A stretch of DNA of 64,000 nucleotides from Symsagittifera roscoffensis. Taxonomy: Eukaryota; Xenacoelomorpha; Acoela; Convolutidae. The notes below the pieces were generated by a model. That model was not told the DNA's origin and made no database searches. It saw only the letters and a program-made list of their open reading frames with translations. Of the stretch, positions 48,001 to 57,929 are shown piece by piece. The stretch covers positions 44,220,759 through 44,284,758 of the forward strand of contig NC_087063.1 of NCBI RefSeq assembly GCF_963678635.1, written 5' to 3'. The stretch's first letter is position 1. Each line of letters starts with the position of its first letter. The position numbers and the translations under genes were made by a program.

Positions 48001-51000
48001 CACCAGGCTACGCTGCGTTGCCAGAACCCCTTCAATTTGTGTACACAATGGTCACAACGATAGCAGAGGGGATATTCAACGTGATAATTCCTGCCCCAAA
48101 CAGAGTAGTGGACCCGGACAATTACTATCCGTCCCGATCTGAGCTTCCCGCCGTTTGGGCTGACATTTCGAATGCCATACAGGGGCTCAGAGATTGTAGC
48201 ACAACTCGGTTGGTGCTAGACGAAGTTCTGGGGTTGGAGCTGTCCAACTTCGCCAGATTACTGAAGTTAAGACCAGGGGTAGATGACGATCATCTGTTAG
48301 TACAACAGGTGGCTGATGATCTCTGGTTCAGACAGATGGATCATGCAGAGAATGAGCAGGGAAGGATGATCAGAAAGAACATGATGTCAGCGGAGGAGGA
48401 CCTCATGGCAATGGCTTTGCGTACGAAGCCGCACAACAACGTATGGTTGTATTTGTCACCGAGGCTGTGCACCTTGGGTGAGGACGCGTTCGAGCATGCG
48501 CCGGCAATAATTAAAGAGATACACGTGTATCTGAAGAATCTATTTGATGCCCGGGAGTTGGCTGGAGGCAAGATGTTGAAACTGATGCAAGACGTAAACA
48601 CGATGTCGCTGGACAAGTTCCAAGCTGACGTGCTGGCCACGAAGGCACAGGATGAACGATCAGATGCCATCTTGGGTGGAATGGGAGTGGGATGGACGCC
48701 ATCTTTCCTATCGACGTGCTATCCGAAGGCATCTAGGAACCTGATCGCGAGTTTCGTCAAGGACATCAGGAAGTTGTCGATTGGCCTGGTGCTAGCCTGA
48801 TACGTGACATTTGGTCATGAAAACTTTGTGAAAGGACCGGCAAACCTCTTTACCCAAGCGTTGGCAGATTTGAGATTGGATGGACTCCTGAATCTGATTG
48901 CCATGACCTACGGTCGACTGGGAGACTTGTTTGTGCTGTTGCGTTACCCTGAACAACTACAGGGACCCAATCGTGAGTTCAATGCACAGTTGGAAACCGC
49001 CTCGCTCAAGAAGATGAAAGACTGGAGGACTCTCCTGCTTCAATACCTCTTGCAACAGAACAGAAGCGTCACGGGAGAAGACAAGGTGGCGACGGACGCA
49101 GGCGAATGTAAGCAGTATTGTGGCATGCCCTTACTGACAGACTTGGCTGTCATGATGCGGATTGATCCGTTGGCTCTGGTCCACGGGCTGAGGGAATTCG
49201 TCACAGTGGTGTATGGACCGGTGATGTCTTTTGCGTTCCCGGATGTGCAAGTTAAAGCGTACAGGAATTCGGTGTTGTACGTCAACCTGGTCTCAGTCGT
49301 GGATTGTTCCGTGCTGAATTGGGTAGAGCAGAGTGAACTGAGAAGGTTGGCTAGCGACGATAGGCTGTTCGGAAGAATAGCAGAGCCAGGCTGGGTGTTG
49401 ATGGACTTCAACAACCACTTCAAGTGCCGAATGGGCCGTGAGGATCTGTCCCACATCCAGTTTAACCCAAAACTTTGGAATTTGAGAACAGTGGTGAAAG
49501 ATACAGGAGAGGCTGTGGGAGTACCTCAATTGCCAGGAGCCTACACCCACGCGAAAGAGAATCAACAAACATGGCTTCCTGGGTCCAGGCCGCTGCCGGA
49601 CCAATGCCCTCGATATCCACCGATAAGGAGTATGTTGTTGGGAGTCACATCTCCCATCATTGCCCCTCGCATCGGAGCAGCTCGTGACGCAGAGAAGAGA
49701 ATGCTGAAGTGGAGTGGAGGGATGGAGCCGCGCTTCATCAGCTGGAACGCTGCCGCCGCGCATACGTTTGACTTCTCATTCCCCGATGCCTGGAGCAGGA
49801 AAAAGATCAAGGCACTACCCTCCAGGAGACCAGAGGTCTCGGCTGAAACGTGGAACGAAGTGTATTCTTCCGCGGATGACTTATCGAGACTGAAGTGGTC
49901 AGGAGAGGCGAAAGTAGTGATGCTGGAGGTGACAAGGGAGAGCAGAGGAGGCTCATATATAACGATAAGAGACCTGGCTCCACATGGCGAGGAGTTAGTA
50001 GAATTCCTGGTGGATGATGAATTGTTTTATCACGCAGGAGAAATGGCCGTACCGGCTCGGCCGGATTCGGGCACAGACGCACGACAAGGACCCTCGGGAC
50101 CCAAGCCGAAACCTGATGCGGACGACGATGAATTGATGGATCAGGACGATAACGATGACGGGACCGGAAGTAAGACGGAGAAACTGGGAGAGACCGATCT
50201 AGGAGCGTTGGAAAGGGACTTGCTAGAATACCGGTTCAGTGAAGACGACGATGGGGAAGTCGATGGGAGTTTATTGCTGATGGCACCATCGTCCTTCATG
50301 TCTCCTACAAAGGAGGCGTCGGCCGATCTATCTCCGATGGACCCAATAAGCCAGGCTAGAGAGTGCCGAAGCAAGGATCCGCAGAGACTGTTTAATGAAT
50401 CACCGAGGAGGAGGAAAATCGAAGAGTCGATGAAGATATCCTTCCTCAGTACGTTACCAGAAGAGGAATGGGAAAGATATCAAATGGAACTGGAAGGCAA
50501 GACAGGAGCAACCTGGAGCCGAGTGAACTTCATGGAAAAATCGTGGGACGTGATACGACGATATGGGACACAATCCATAATGAAGGTGGGATTGAATCAA
50601 CCAATCATGCGTGAGGTCCTGGAGAAAATAGTGAACTCCATGGAGTCGGATGTTCTGACCGAGTCAGTTACAGAAGACAGTGCCGATGACCAGCAGGGCA
50701 CAAAGAAGTTACTTGTTAGACGAGCCAAAAAAGGGCTGAAGAGACTGAAAGGAAAGACAGGGAGTCGAGCCATGAACCCGAGAGTGGTGAAGTCGAGCGC
50801 CAGCGCAGTGGTGACCTCTTTAACGAGCGCAGGTCGGTCAGGCGAGAGCGGGCAAGGAGATGGTGCGACACCAGCCGGGGGAGAAAAAGAAAACCTGATA
50901 CCCCCTATGCTCTTGGCAGGTCTGACAGTAACCGCCACAAGATCGAAGAAGACGGCGCGAACCCTGGCAGACACTAAGTTAGAAATGGAAATCATCAGTC

Positions 51001-53912
51001 AATGTGGATCTGGAGGACTTGAAGATTATAGGCCCTCGCGAATCAACATGGCCAAGTTGAAACTGGAAGGACAACTCGACGTGGTCGAGTACAGTCGGAT
51101 AACTGTGCCGGAATCGGTCCACATGGGAGATCCGGCAGGGGGTTATGTGGAGATGTTGAAAGCGAGGAACTCCGCGAGAGGGCACCTGATGGCTTGGAGC
51201 GAGAAGCGAGCCATGCAAGAATATCTGAAAGGGCTTACGGAGAACTCTAACTTCAATCGAAAAGAGTATGGCACGGTAATGTCATCAGAAGCGAACGAAG
51301 TTGGATTGGAAAAACTGCTAGAGGTTTCTTGGAGGGCAGCCCTCCAGAAACACTTCGATGAGACGATGCATGCACCTGCGACGGTGGCAGCATACCTAGC
51401 TCATCCATGCACGAGAACTGATCTACAAGTACAACTGGCTTGGTGCTTGATGGGCATCAAGAAGGCGGAGTATGAAGCCAGTAATGACTCGAGATCACGA
51501 GAACAGGAGCTAGAATTGATGGAAGCTCTGCGAGCAGTGATCTCAAAAGACGATTCAGCGATAGCATGGGCTAAGCGAAAGGATGCCCTTTGCTTTGTCA
51601 GGTTCGTGGTGGATCGTATCCCCACTCCTGTTTTGGGAGAATGTATAAAGATCATTCGGCAAAAGGGAGTTGATTGTGAAAGGAACTTCCTTAGGGCACT
51701 CCTGGAACTATATCAGGACATGCCATTGAATGTGCCAAGCAAGGAGTCGAATGATATGGAAAACTATCGCAAGTTGGAAGAGGTGAGAAGATATTCCAAC
51801 AAAGAGTTGAAAGTGAGCCGGGAGTTGATTGAAGCGGTCAGAGGACAAAAAGAATTTGCACCACTAGGGAAACGGAAGTCATTCCAATATGTGTCTAGCA
51901 TACCGGGGATAGCGTATAATCCCTTCGTGAATGAAGAAGCCAGGGAAGCGTACTTCGACTATGAGCAAGTCACAGTGCTCAACTTCTGGGTTGAACGGAT
52001 TAAGGAAATCGGAATGCTGATGGTGGAACAACCCAAGCTGGGAATTATTCTGGAAGAACGAGTGGTCGAACCCTCGATTCCCGAGCTAAAAGGACAAGTG
52101 AGTTTTGATTGTGGTTCTTGGGACGGTCCCTTGAAAACCAGTCTAGTAGTGATGTGGGAACTCATGAAGCCTTCCTGGTGTCCCCATCCTAACGCAGGCT
52201 TAATCTGGGACATGACCGCGGATATCATGTTAGACCGGGATGATGATGCGAGTTTACATGATCTGGCCATGATACATCACCTGCTGGCCATGAGATTGAC
52301 GAAGAGGAAGAGCAACCCGTCCACGGAGCTGTCCGAGGAAGGTACACCGAGTAAATGGTTGAAGCAAGGCACATGCTTGGCTCAACACTGTGGGATGGAA
52401 GGACATGTTTGTAACCTGGGACACTGCCTGATTACGCTGAGCGAGCAGCATTGACAACTGGCACGATTGTACGGGAGATTGAGCATGTCAGATAAGAGTG
52501 CCATGGAGTTGGTCGCAGACTGCCATGGGGTGACGGACGTAAACCTGATCACAGCCTTGGGATTTTGTAGCATGACGAGTTCGATAGAATCGCTCGAGCG
52601 CCTGGAGCGTGCGCATGAGCTAGTGACGTCCCTCAGCGTGGAAATATTCCCTGGAGCATTGCAGACAGAGCAGAAGATTGGAGGCTGGCGAGAAGCTCTA
52701 GAAAATGAAATGAATCTGAAGGATAGTGAAGCCTATCACAGACCTACTGGTTCAAAATATATGGTGGGTTCAAACTCCGCGCCATATTGTAATAGCAAGT
52801 ATCCTACGCACATGGTGGTAATGGATGCAAGGACGCAACAAGTGTTGGTTGACCAACTTTTCTCTGTGCCAAAGTGCGTGAGGTTGGCCAGAATGTCAGA
52901 AAGGTCATATGACTTGTTGGCAAAGATCTTTCGGGCAGTCCCGAAAAGATCTGAAGGCGAGTTGCAAGACGTTGTGGGTGAAGAGTTCATGAGACTGAAC
53001 GAAGGTAACGTGAGTGAGTTCCAGAAACAGAAAGCGAGTGGAGCGTTACCCACTGAATTCCCTACCATAGAAGAGAAAGACGATTTACATAGAATTCTGA
53101 TGGAAGTGGAACCGTTGCTGGGAGCCTCAGGGTATCGGACCCGAAGGAACATAGTGAGAACCCATGGGGAGTATCCTTGCCACTGCTTGGCGCAGACGTT
53201 GTGGTACCCCAAACGCGGGAATCTGATCCTAGTATGGGACGTGGAGGAGTTGTACTCTACGGGGTTGCCCGATCAGAATCAACAAGTGTCAATCGTGGTG
53301 GTTAGCGCCATGCTAGCAGTGAGATGGCTGGAGGCTAACGCCGACACAAGTCAGCAGGAGACGGCCGTGCCGACTCCTGAGCAGCTGAGCAACGTGGAGA
53401 TGAGTCGTGAATTGGATCTTTTCAGAACCATCTGCAAGGTTCTGAGGATACCTAAAGCCATTGAGAGAATATGGTCAAGGCAAAGATTGATGCCTTGGTT
53501 CCGTGCAGTGATGACGTCATGGATGTATGAACGCGCGAAACGTCATATGTCGAAGAACACGGAAGCCTATCAATCTTTCCAGCTAGATATAGGACCAGGA
53601 GCCTATAAGAGAGCATTCTTGGCGCACAGAAACGCGGTCACCACAGCGGTGAAGCGGGTAGCTGGAACACCTTGTGTTACTGAAGATGAGAAGAAAGAGG
53701 TCTTAAGAGCTGACCTAGAACGAAACGTGAGCCTATGTCTTCACAACAGCTTTTGCAGGAACCGGGAGCAGAAGGTGAATGTGGACTTGCTACCTTGCTG
53801 CAAACCGAGGCTGTTGGAACAGGAGAGTTGGGGCACGGCCCGCAACTCCATGGACATGCTGGAGAAAGTGTTGGAAGACAGCGAAGATCAGGATGGAGAA
53901 GTGATGGAGTGA
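45051..53912 (+). CDS. ORF3 of copy C: giant envelope-position protein with two SGNH-type domains (~2,950 residues)
   Basis: ORF3 starts at ATG 45051. Parts: an N-terminal family domain (about 45051-45400); a coiled coil (about 45480-45700); and an SGNH hydrolase domain (about 46230-46750) with block I GDSLV (46254), a Gly block, block III GTNDVS (46399) and block V DGVHF (46690), so Ser, Gly, Asn, Asp and His are all present. A second SGNH-like domain (about 47640-48330) has GSNDHL. The unrecognised helical domain (about 48830-49500) has MPLLTDL and VVYGPVMSFAFPDV. An acidic linker (about 50090-50290) and a basic patch (about 50700-50770) follow, then a long unrecognised C-terminal region with a CLAQHCGMEGHVC cluster (about 52375-52420) and a CLHNSFCR...LPCCK cluster (about 53735-53810). 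SGNH enzymes hydrolyse esters. No signal peptide or membrane anchor was found. Only a few breaks. Confidence 0.75.
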
Positions 53913-54646
53913 AGATGACCAAAGAAGAGAAGAGAAAGAGAGAAAACTTGATTGTATTTGTGTGCTAAAACTTAAACCAATCAACCAAGTTTTGATTATT
54001 GAACTTGTTAAACTTTTTGTTTTGATCTAGTTTGGTCAGACCAAACTTTGAAAATGTTGCAATTGTTAAAATTGTTGAAATTGTTGATTTTAGTTATGGC
54101 TATTTATGTATGTATATGAGGAATCTAGGTGAGTATATTTACCTATTTATTCACGACTGAAGATTTTAACCTGTGTAAGACACAAATTCACTGTGTGGCG
54201 ACATGGTAAGTTTGAGTAAGCTCGCTCTGGAAGGGTGGGTAACTCAAGAACTTTCCTAGCCACAGAGTTTCTTAGTTTTAATATTGAAAGGACCGCATAA
54301 ATGACTGATTATACTTGGTGAGTGAAGTTAAGTTAATTTTAACGGGTGCGTGGCCGTGCCACGTCCCACTTTTTAATCACAAAAAGCGAAAAGAAGTTTT
54401 ATGGCAAGACGACGTAAGTAGTCAGAAAAGAAATTTTATCTAGGACACTCCTCATGGTGCAAATTTTGTGAAAATATTGAAAGGCAGTGAGATGTAGTAC
54501 GATGCCATTTGTGAACACGTAGTGAGTTGAGGTGGGGTAGATAAATTTCATTTTCTTATGCGATTTGTAAGATTGATTACAGAAAACTGGATAACTACTT
54601 GACGATAACCCGGTGTTATGCGATCAATAGGGACATTGATGGAGAC
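53913..54646 (+). other. 3' untranslated region of copy C
   Basis: About 730 bp, AT-rich, sharing the CACAGAGTTTCTTAGTTTTA and GATGTAGTACGATGCCATTT blocks with copy B. No gene seen. Confidence 0.65.
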
Positions 54647-54660
54647 TTGTCCGGGGAGTA
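54647..54660 (+). promoter_or_regulatory. Candidate polypurine-tract region before the 3' LTR, copy C
   Basis: TTGTCCGGGGAGTA directly precedes the 3' LTR start TGTGCC. Its first 12 bases are identical to the internal copies at 41467, 41509, 41551 and 43988. Confidence 0.7.
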
Positions 54661-55463
54661 TGTGCCATTCTGCCAGATGACACAGCACAACCTTCCGGCG
54701 ACATAAAAAAGAGTGACTAAAGGCCTTATGAACAAAAAAGTGTTGCGACGGAGGGTCAGAATGTTCTAGAATTTTTATTTTTAAAATTTTGATTGGAAGA
54801 AGAACATTTCTGAGAAATAGAGAAAAGACGGCCATTTTGAATAAAAAGACGAAAAACAACGACGCCATATATTGTGAAGAACAGTCGTACCAGAGACAGG
54901 AAAATTACGAAGCCTCTTATCGTGGCAATAACACACGATAAGAACCTTAGCGACGGAAATTTGTGGAGAAGGAGGCTTCAGTGGGGGAAGAAATATACCA
55001 CGGGACCCTCCCGGGACACGAAAAATAAGAGATAAGAGTGTTATCTCAAGAATATTACGGGAGCGGAGGCTTGGTCCCCCAGAGACTGTCTATGTGAAGG
55101 GATTGTATAGACTGACTGTATAGCTGCTATAATGTCATAGATCTTAATTAACACCGTTATTGTTTAATATTTCAGAGTATGAGTAGCTAGAAAAAGGAAA
55201 GGGTCAATCCATCTCCAATGGATTTAATATAGGACTGTCACACAAAAACATAATAAAATAGGTTGTTTGAGCCGTGTTTTTAATGACAATCACGTAGTCT
55301 GAGGATCCGAGACTCAGCTATGTGGTTGTGTTCGCATGTAAACGAAAGCTCATCAAAAGTCGTTTGACTGATGGCCTAAAAATGGTAACTTTTTACTTTG
55401 CCCTAGACAGACCAGAAAATCAACTGGCAAGGTCGAGACGGTGAAAAACGAGTAGAATTAAGG

Positions 55464-55547
55464 TTTAATGACAAAAACGGCTTGTGCCCATGTTGCAGCA
55501 GGAAAGTCACATATAGATCAAAGGGGGTTGAATGCGAGAGTTGCCGA
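55464..55547 (+). repeat. 84-bp 5'-terminal duplication of an internal Penelope segment
   Basis: 55464-55547 are identical to 56076-56159, which encode the first half of the PHD-like finger. Penelope elements often carry partial tandem copies at the 5' end. Here only this short piece precedes a ~30-bp junction and the enzyme frame, which suggests a template jump during insertion. Confidence 0.85.
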
Positions 55548-55580
55548 GAGGGGTAATCAACAGGGGGGCAACCCGCCCGT

Positions 55581-57218
55581 TTGTACGGTTTAGCTAAGGT
55601 ACACAAGGATGAGACACCCCTACGACCTGTACTATCACTTCCCGGCAGCTCGTATGAGAATCTTAACAAAATGCTGGCAAAGTTTTTTGACAACATCGAT
55701 GGAGCAAATATAGAAACCAATACTAAAGAGGCTAGAGAAAAAATAGAAAACATTGCTCTAGATCCGGATGAAACCATAATATCTCTTGATGTGAAAAGTT
55801 TGTACACCAACGTTCCCCTGAAGGAGGCAATTGAAATTGCTTTACAGAAGCTGTACAGCCAGGAGTCTCCTCCTGAAATTCAAAGAGCAACCATGAAAAG
55901 GCTTTTGAATATGGCGGTCAGCAAAGTATATTTCAAGTGTAATGATTCATGGTATGTACAAGTTGATGGTTTAGCAATGGGCGCGTCCCTCGCTGTAATT
56001 CTGGCAAACTTATGGCTGAAAGAATACGAATATGCTCTACGACAACAGATACCGGTGGGAACGGGGGTACAGCAATTTAATGACAAAAACGGCTTGTGCC
56101 CATGTTGCAGCAGGAAAGTCACATATAGATCAAAGGGGGTTGAATGCGAGAGTTGCCGAAACTGGTATCATCTAAAATGCGGAAAAATATCTGATGACGT
56201 ATACGCATCAATAACCGAGATAGTCTGGTACTGTGAAAGCTGCTGCCGAGCTAAGAACAAGGAAAAGGATACTCCCCAGGTGAAATTGTTCCTCAGGTAT
56301 GTGGATGACATTGTTAGAACAGTCAGAGGGGAGCCGAGTTGTCTTCTCGATGCCGCCAATTCTCTTCATCCAAATTTGCAGTTCACTCTAGAGAAAACTA
56401 ATTCGGAGGGGAATTTGCCGTTCCTGGATTTGAACATAAATGTATCGCAGGATAGGCGTGTAACTTGCAGTTGGTATCAAAAACCAACCGATACAGGGAC
56501 TATACTGAACTATAGAAGCTGCGCCCCAACTCAGTATAAGCGTAGTGTTATCCAAGGCACTGTACACAGGGTTTTTAGGAGTACATCTAGCTGGGAGCAA
56601 TTTGATAAGGCTATGGAAACTAATAGGGCGCAATGGCTGACAAATCAGTACCCTGAAAATTGGTCCGCAAAGGTGGCTTCAGACGCCTTGTGCAAAATCA
56701 TCGAGGGTAAAGGCAAGCCCCTGGATAGTGACAGGGGTTTGTCAGTTCAATCACCAAAGGATGAGAAGCCCCCAATGCTGATGGTGCAATATAGAGGTAA
56801 CCAGAGCCAATATTTTGCTAACAGGTTACGAAAATTAACGAACGTTCAAGTGGTTTTCACCACAAGAAAACTACAATCATGTTTACCATCACTGAAGTCA
56901 GCATTTTCTAATGACCTCAAGTCAAGAGTGGTTTATAAACTGTCATGTAGTGGATGCACTTCCACCTATGTCGGACAAACTGTTCGACATTTGACCACTA
57001 GAATTGAGGAACATAAGAAAGCAGACTCACCGGTAGGCCTCCACCTTCAGCAATGCCAACTTGAGGGAAATAGCGCAGATCTTAGTTGGGAAATTATAGA
57101 TAGGTCAAACAACCAAACAAAATTGCTAACACTAGAGGCAATACACATCAGGAAAGAGAAACCGGGCTTGAACACGCGCGATGAGTTTAGGAGCAGGGAG
57201 TTAACACTGAAAATTTAG
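55581..57218 (+). CDS. Penelope-like reverse transcriptase with internal PHD finger and GIY-YIG endonuclease (N-terminally truncated)
   Basis: 545 residues in one open frame. Reverse-transcriptase motifs: LYGLAKVHK...LRPVLS at the start; SLDVKSLYTNVPL (about residues 67-79); GLAMGASLAVILANLW (about 130-145); RYVDDIV catalytic box (about 239-245); LPFLDLNI (about 279-286). Between the GLAMG and RYVDD motifs lies an extra C4HC3 PHD-type finger (about 168-220). The C-terminal GIY-YIG endonuclease has VYKLSCSGCTSTYVGQT (about 453-469) and a Cys/His pattern ending H-x3-C, as in EN(+) Penelope elements. The frame is open to its stop, so the copy is recent apart from the 5' truncation. There is no upstream start codon; TTG begins the visible frame. 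Confidence 0.88.
   Translation: MYGLAKVHKDETPLRPVLSLPGSSYENLNKMLAKFFDNIDGANIETNTKEAREKIENIALDPDETIISLDVKSLYTNVPLKEAIEIALQKLYSQESPPEIQRATMKRLLNMAVSKVYFKCNDSWYVQVDGLAMGASLAVILANLWLKEYEYALRQQIPVGTGVQQFNDKNGLCPCCSRKVTYRSKGVECESCRNWYHLKCGKISDDVYASITEIVWYCESCCRAKNKEKDTPQVKLFLRYVDDIVRTVRGEPSCLLDAANSLHPNLQFTLEKTNSEGNLPFLDLNINVSQDRRVTCSWYQKPTDTGTILNYRSCAPTQYKRSVIQGTVHRVFRSTSSWEQFDKAMETNRAQWLTNQYPENWSAKVASDALCKIIEGKGKPLDSDRGLSVQSPKDEKPPMLMVQYRGNQSQYFANRLRKLTNVQVVFTTRKLQSCLPSLKSAFSNDLKSRVVYKLSCSGCTSTYVGQTVRHLTTRIEEHKKADSPVGLHLQQCQLEGNSADLSWEIIDRSNNQTKLLTLEAIHIRKEKPGLNTRDEFRSRELTLKI
56091..56268 (+). CDS. PHD-type zinc finger inserted in the Penelope reverse transcriptase
   Basis: Pattern CPCC, CESC, WYHLKC, WYCESC, that is C-x2-C, C-x2-C, H-x2-C, C-x2-C, the C4HC3 spacing of PHD fingers, including the Trp-Tyr before the seventh and eighth ligands. 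It interrupts the usual spacing between motif B (GLAMGAS) and the YVDD box. PHD fingers read histone tails, so it might target chromatin (inference). Confidence 0.75.
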
Positions 57219-57540
57219 TCCCAAAATATTTTTGGTTTTTTATTCAAAACGTACATGTCTAAATCGAAATTATGACTCAGAAACTTCCAGACAAATTAAT
57301 TTTAAAATGTTTAATTAATTTTAGAGGTTAAAAGTATTTTAATCTTAATAGTAATTTAGAGGTCAACTGTGATTGGCTAATTTTTTATCATGATGGTTTA
57401 GAACCAAATTGTATGTGATTTATTGTAAATAACTTTTGTAAATTGATGTTTTATCGTCATTTAGAGTAGTTTATTGTAAAAATCCTGACGATGCACATAG
57501 TTGCAAAAACGTTTGAAATTTACTTTTTAGCAAAAATTTC
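57219..57540 (+). other. 3' UTR of the Penelope element, with a degenerate hammerhead-like core
   Basis: An AT-rich tail. At 57485-57511, CTGACGA is followed by a TGCA/TTGCA short stem and AAAAACG, resembling the CUGANGA-stem II-GAAAC core of the hammerhead ribozymes known from Penelope terminal repeats. The GAAA box is not canonical, so it may be inactive or fortuitous. Confidence 0.35.
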
Positions 57541-57622
57541 TTAAGGTAACTGACGCCTGCCAGTCGTTAATAGGTACTTTTTCTACGCTCCGTCGCTGTG
57601 TGATATTTGGGCGAATGTTACA

Positions 57623-57929
57623 GAACAAAAATAATAACAAATCAATAAGTAGTAGTAGCCCTGTTTTCAGGAGTGACCTCGTGGTCTGGGGATACTGAGA
57701 CTCAGCCATGAGCTCACTATTTCTGCATGTAATTAAGTTAATTTGAGTGTTTTGACCGAAGCCGAAAGCAGTAACGTTTTTTTGTCGACCCGATGTTAGA
57801 AAGACCACCGAAAGTACTGGCTTGGTAGAGACGGTGAAAAGCATGTAAAGCTCTGTTTAGACGTTAGTCAGTCGTCTTAGGACTTAGTTTTATTTTCCGT
57901 CGATATGTATCTTCCGGGCGAATGTTACA
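57623..57929 (+). repeat. 3' LTR of copy B, second part
   Basis: Begins GAACAAAAAT and ends GAATGTTACA. It has a GGTCTGGGGATACTGAGACTCAGC-like block matching the LTR of C (about 31768-31788) and the same end. With 30540-31129 it forms the 894-bp LTR of B. It then abuts element D gag. Confidence 0.85.

Larger units (their letters stand above)
55464..57540 (+). mobile_element. Penelope-like element, 5'-truncated, in the 3' LTR of copy C
   Basis: A 2,077-bp insertion encodes a reverse transcriptase fused to a GIY-YIG endonuclease, the hallmark of Penelope-like elements. The target duplication is TTAAGG (55458-55463 and 57541-57546), and the empty site is visible in the 5' LTR near 31930. The 5' end is truncated: the reading frame begins at the LYGLAKVHK segment, so the N-terminal part of the enzyme is absent. 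The first 84 bp duplicate an internal segment. About 320 bp of 3' UTR follows the frame. Confidence 0.9.
31130..57622 (+). mobile_element. Giant Ty3/Gypsy-type LTR element, copy C (~24.4 kb, near whole)
   Basis: Both LTRs are present (31130-32008 and 54661-57622), each 879 bp once the Penelope insertion in the 3' LTR is set aside. They differ at 8 positions by my count, about 99.1% identical. Between them are a primer-binding site, a leader, gag, protease, reverse transcriptase, RNase H, integrase, macro domain, ORF3 and a polypurine-tract region, in that order. Length without the insertion is 24,410 bp. It sits in the 3' LTR of B, with GAA on both sides. It looks almost whole, with about five breaks in coding regions, and is young. 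Confidence 0.92.
54661..57622 (+). repeat. 3' LTR of copy C, containing a Penelope-like insertion
   Basis: 54661-55463 and 57541-57622 together match the 5' LTR (31130-32008) at about 99.1%. The insertion (55464-57540) is flanked by TTAAGG. After removing it and one TTAAGG, the length is 879 bp, equal to the 5' LTR. Confidence 0.93.
8087..57929 (+). mobile_element. Giant Ty3/Gypsy-type LTR element, copy B (interrupted by copy C at 31130-57622)
   Basis: Copy B has a ~2.9-kb leader, gag-pol, integrase plus macro domain, ORF3 and a 3' LTR. Its LTR is split by copy C into 30540-31129 and 57623-57929, 894 bp together. The 5' LTR and primer-binding site are not present: homology to the leader of C starts around 8087, directly after element D sequence. 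Protein-level similarity to C is high in pol, but LTR and leader are strongly diverged, so B is a different subfamily. B is clearly broken, in very roughly twenty places. Its right end abuts the gag end of D, so it inserted into D. Confidence 0.85.

Noticed and set aside
384-53912. ORF3 as a true envelope glycoprotein.
   Set aside because: It is in the envelope position behind an acceptor-like site, but I see no signal peptide, furin site, fusion peptide or clear membrane anchor, so I call it only envelope-position.
57623-57929. A possible separate solo LTR between copy C and element D.
   Set aside because: It is the missing second part of the 3' LTR of B: it continues the alignment exactly where 31129 stops, and the summed length (894 bp) matches the LTR of A.
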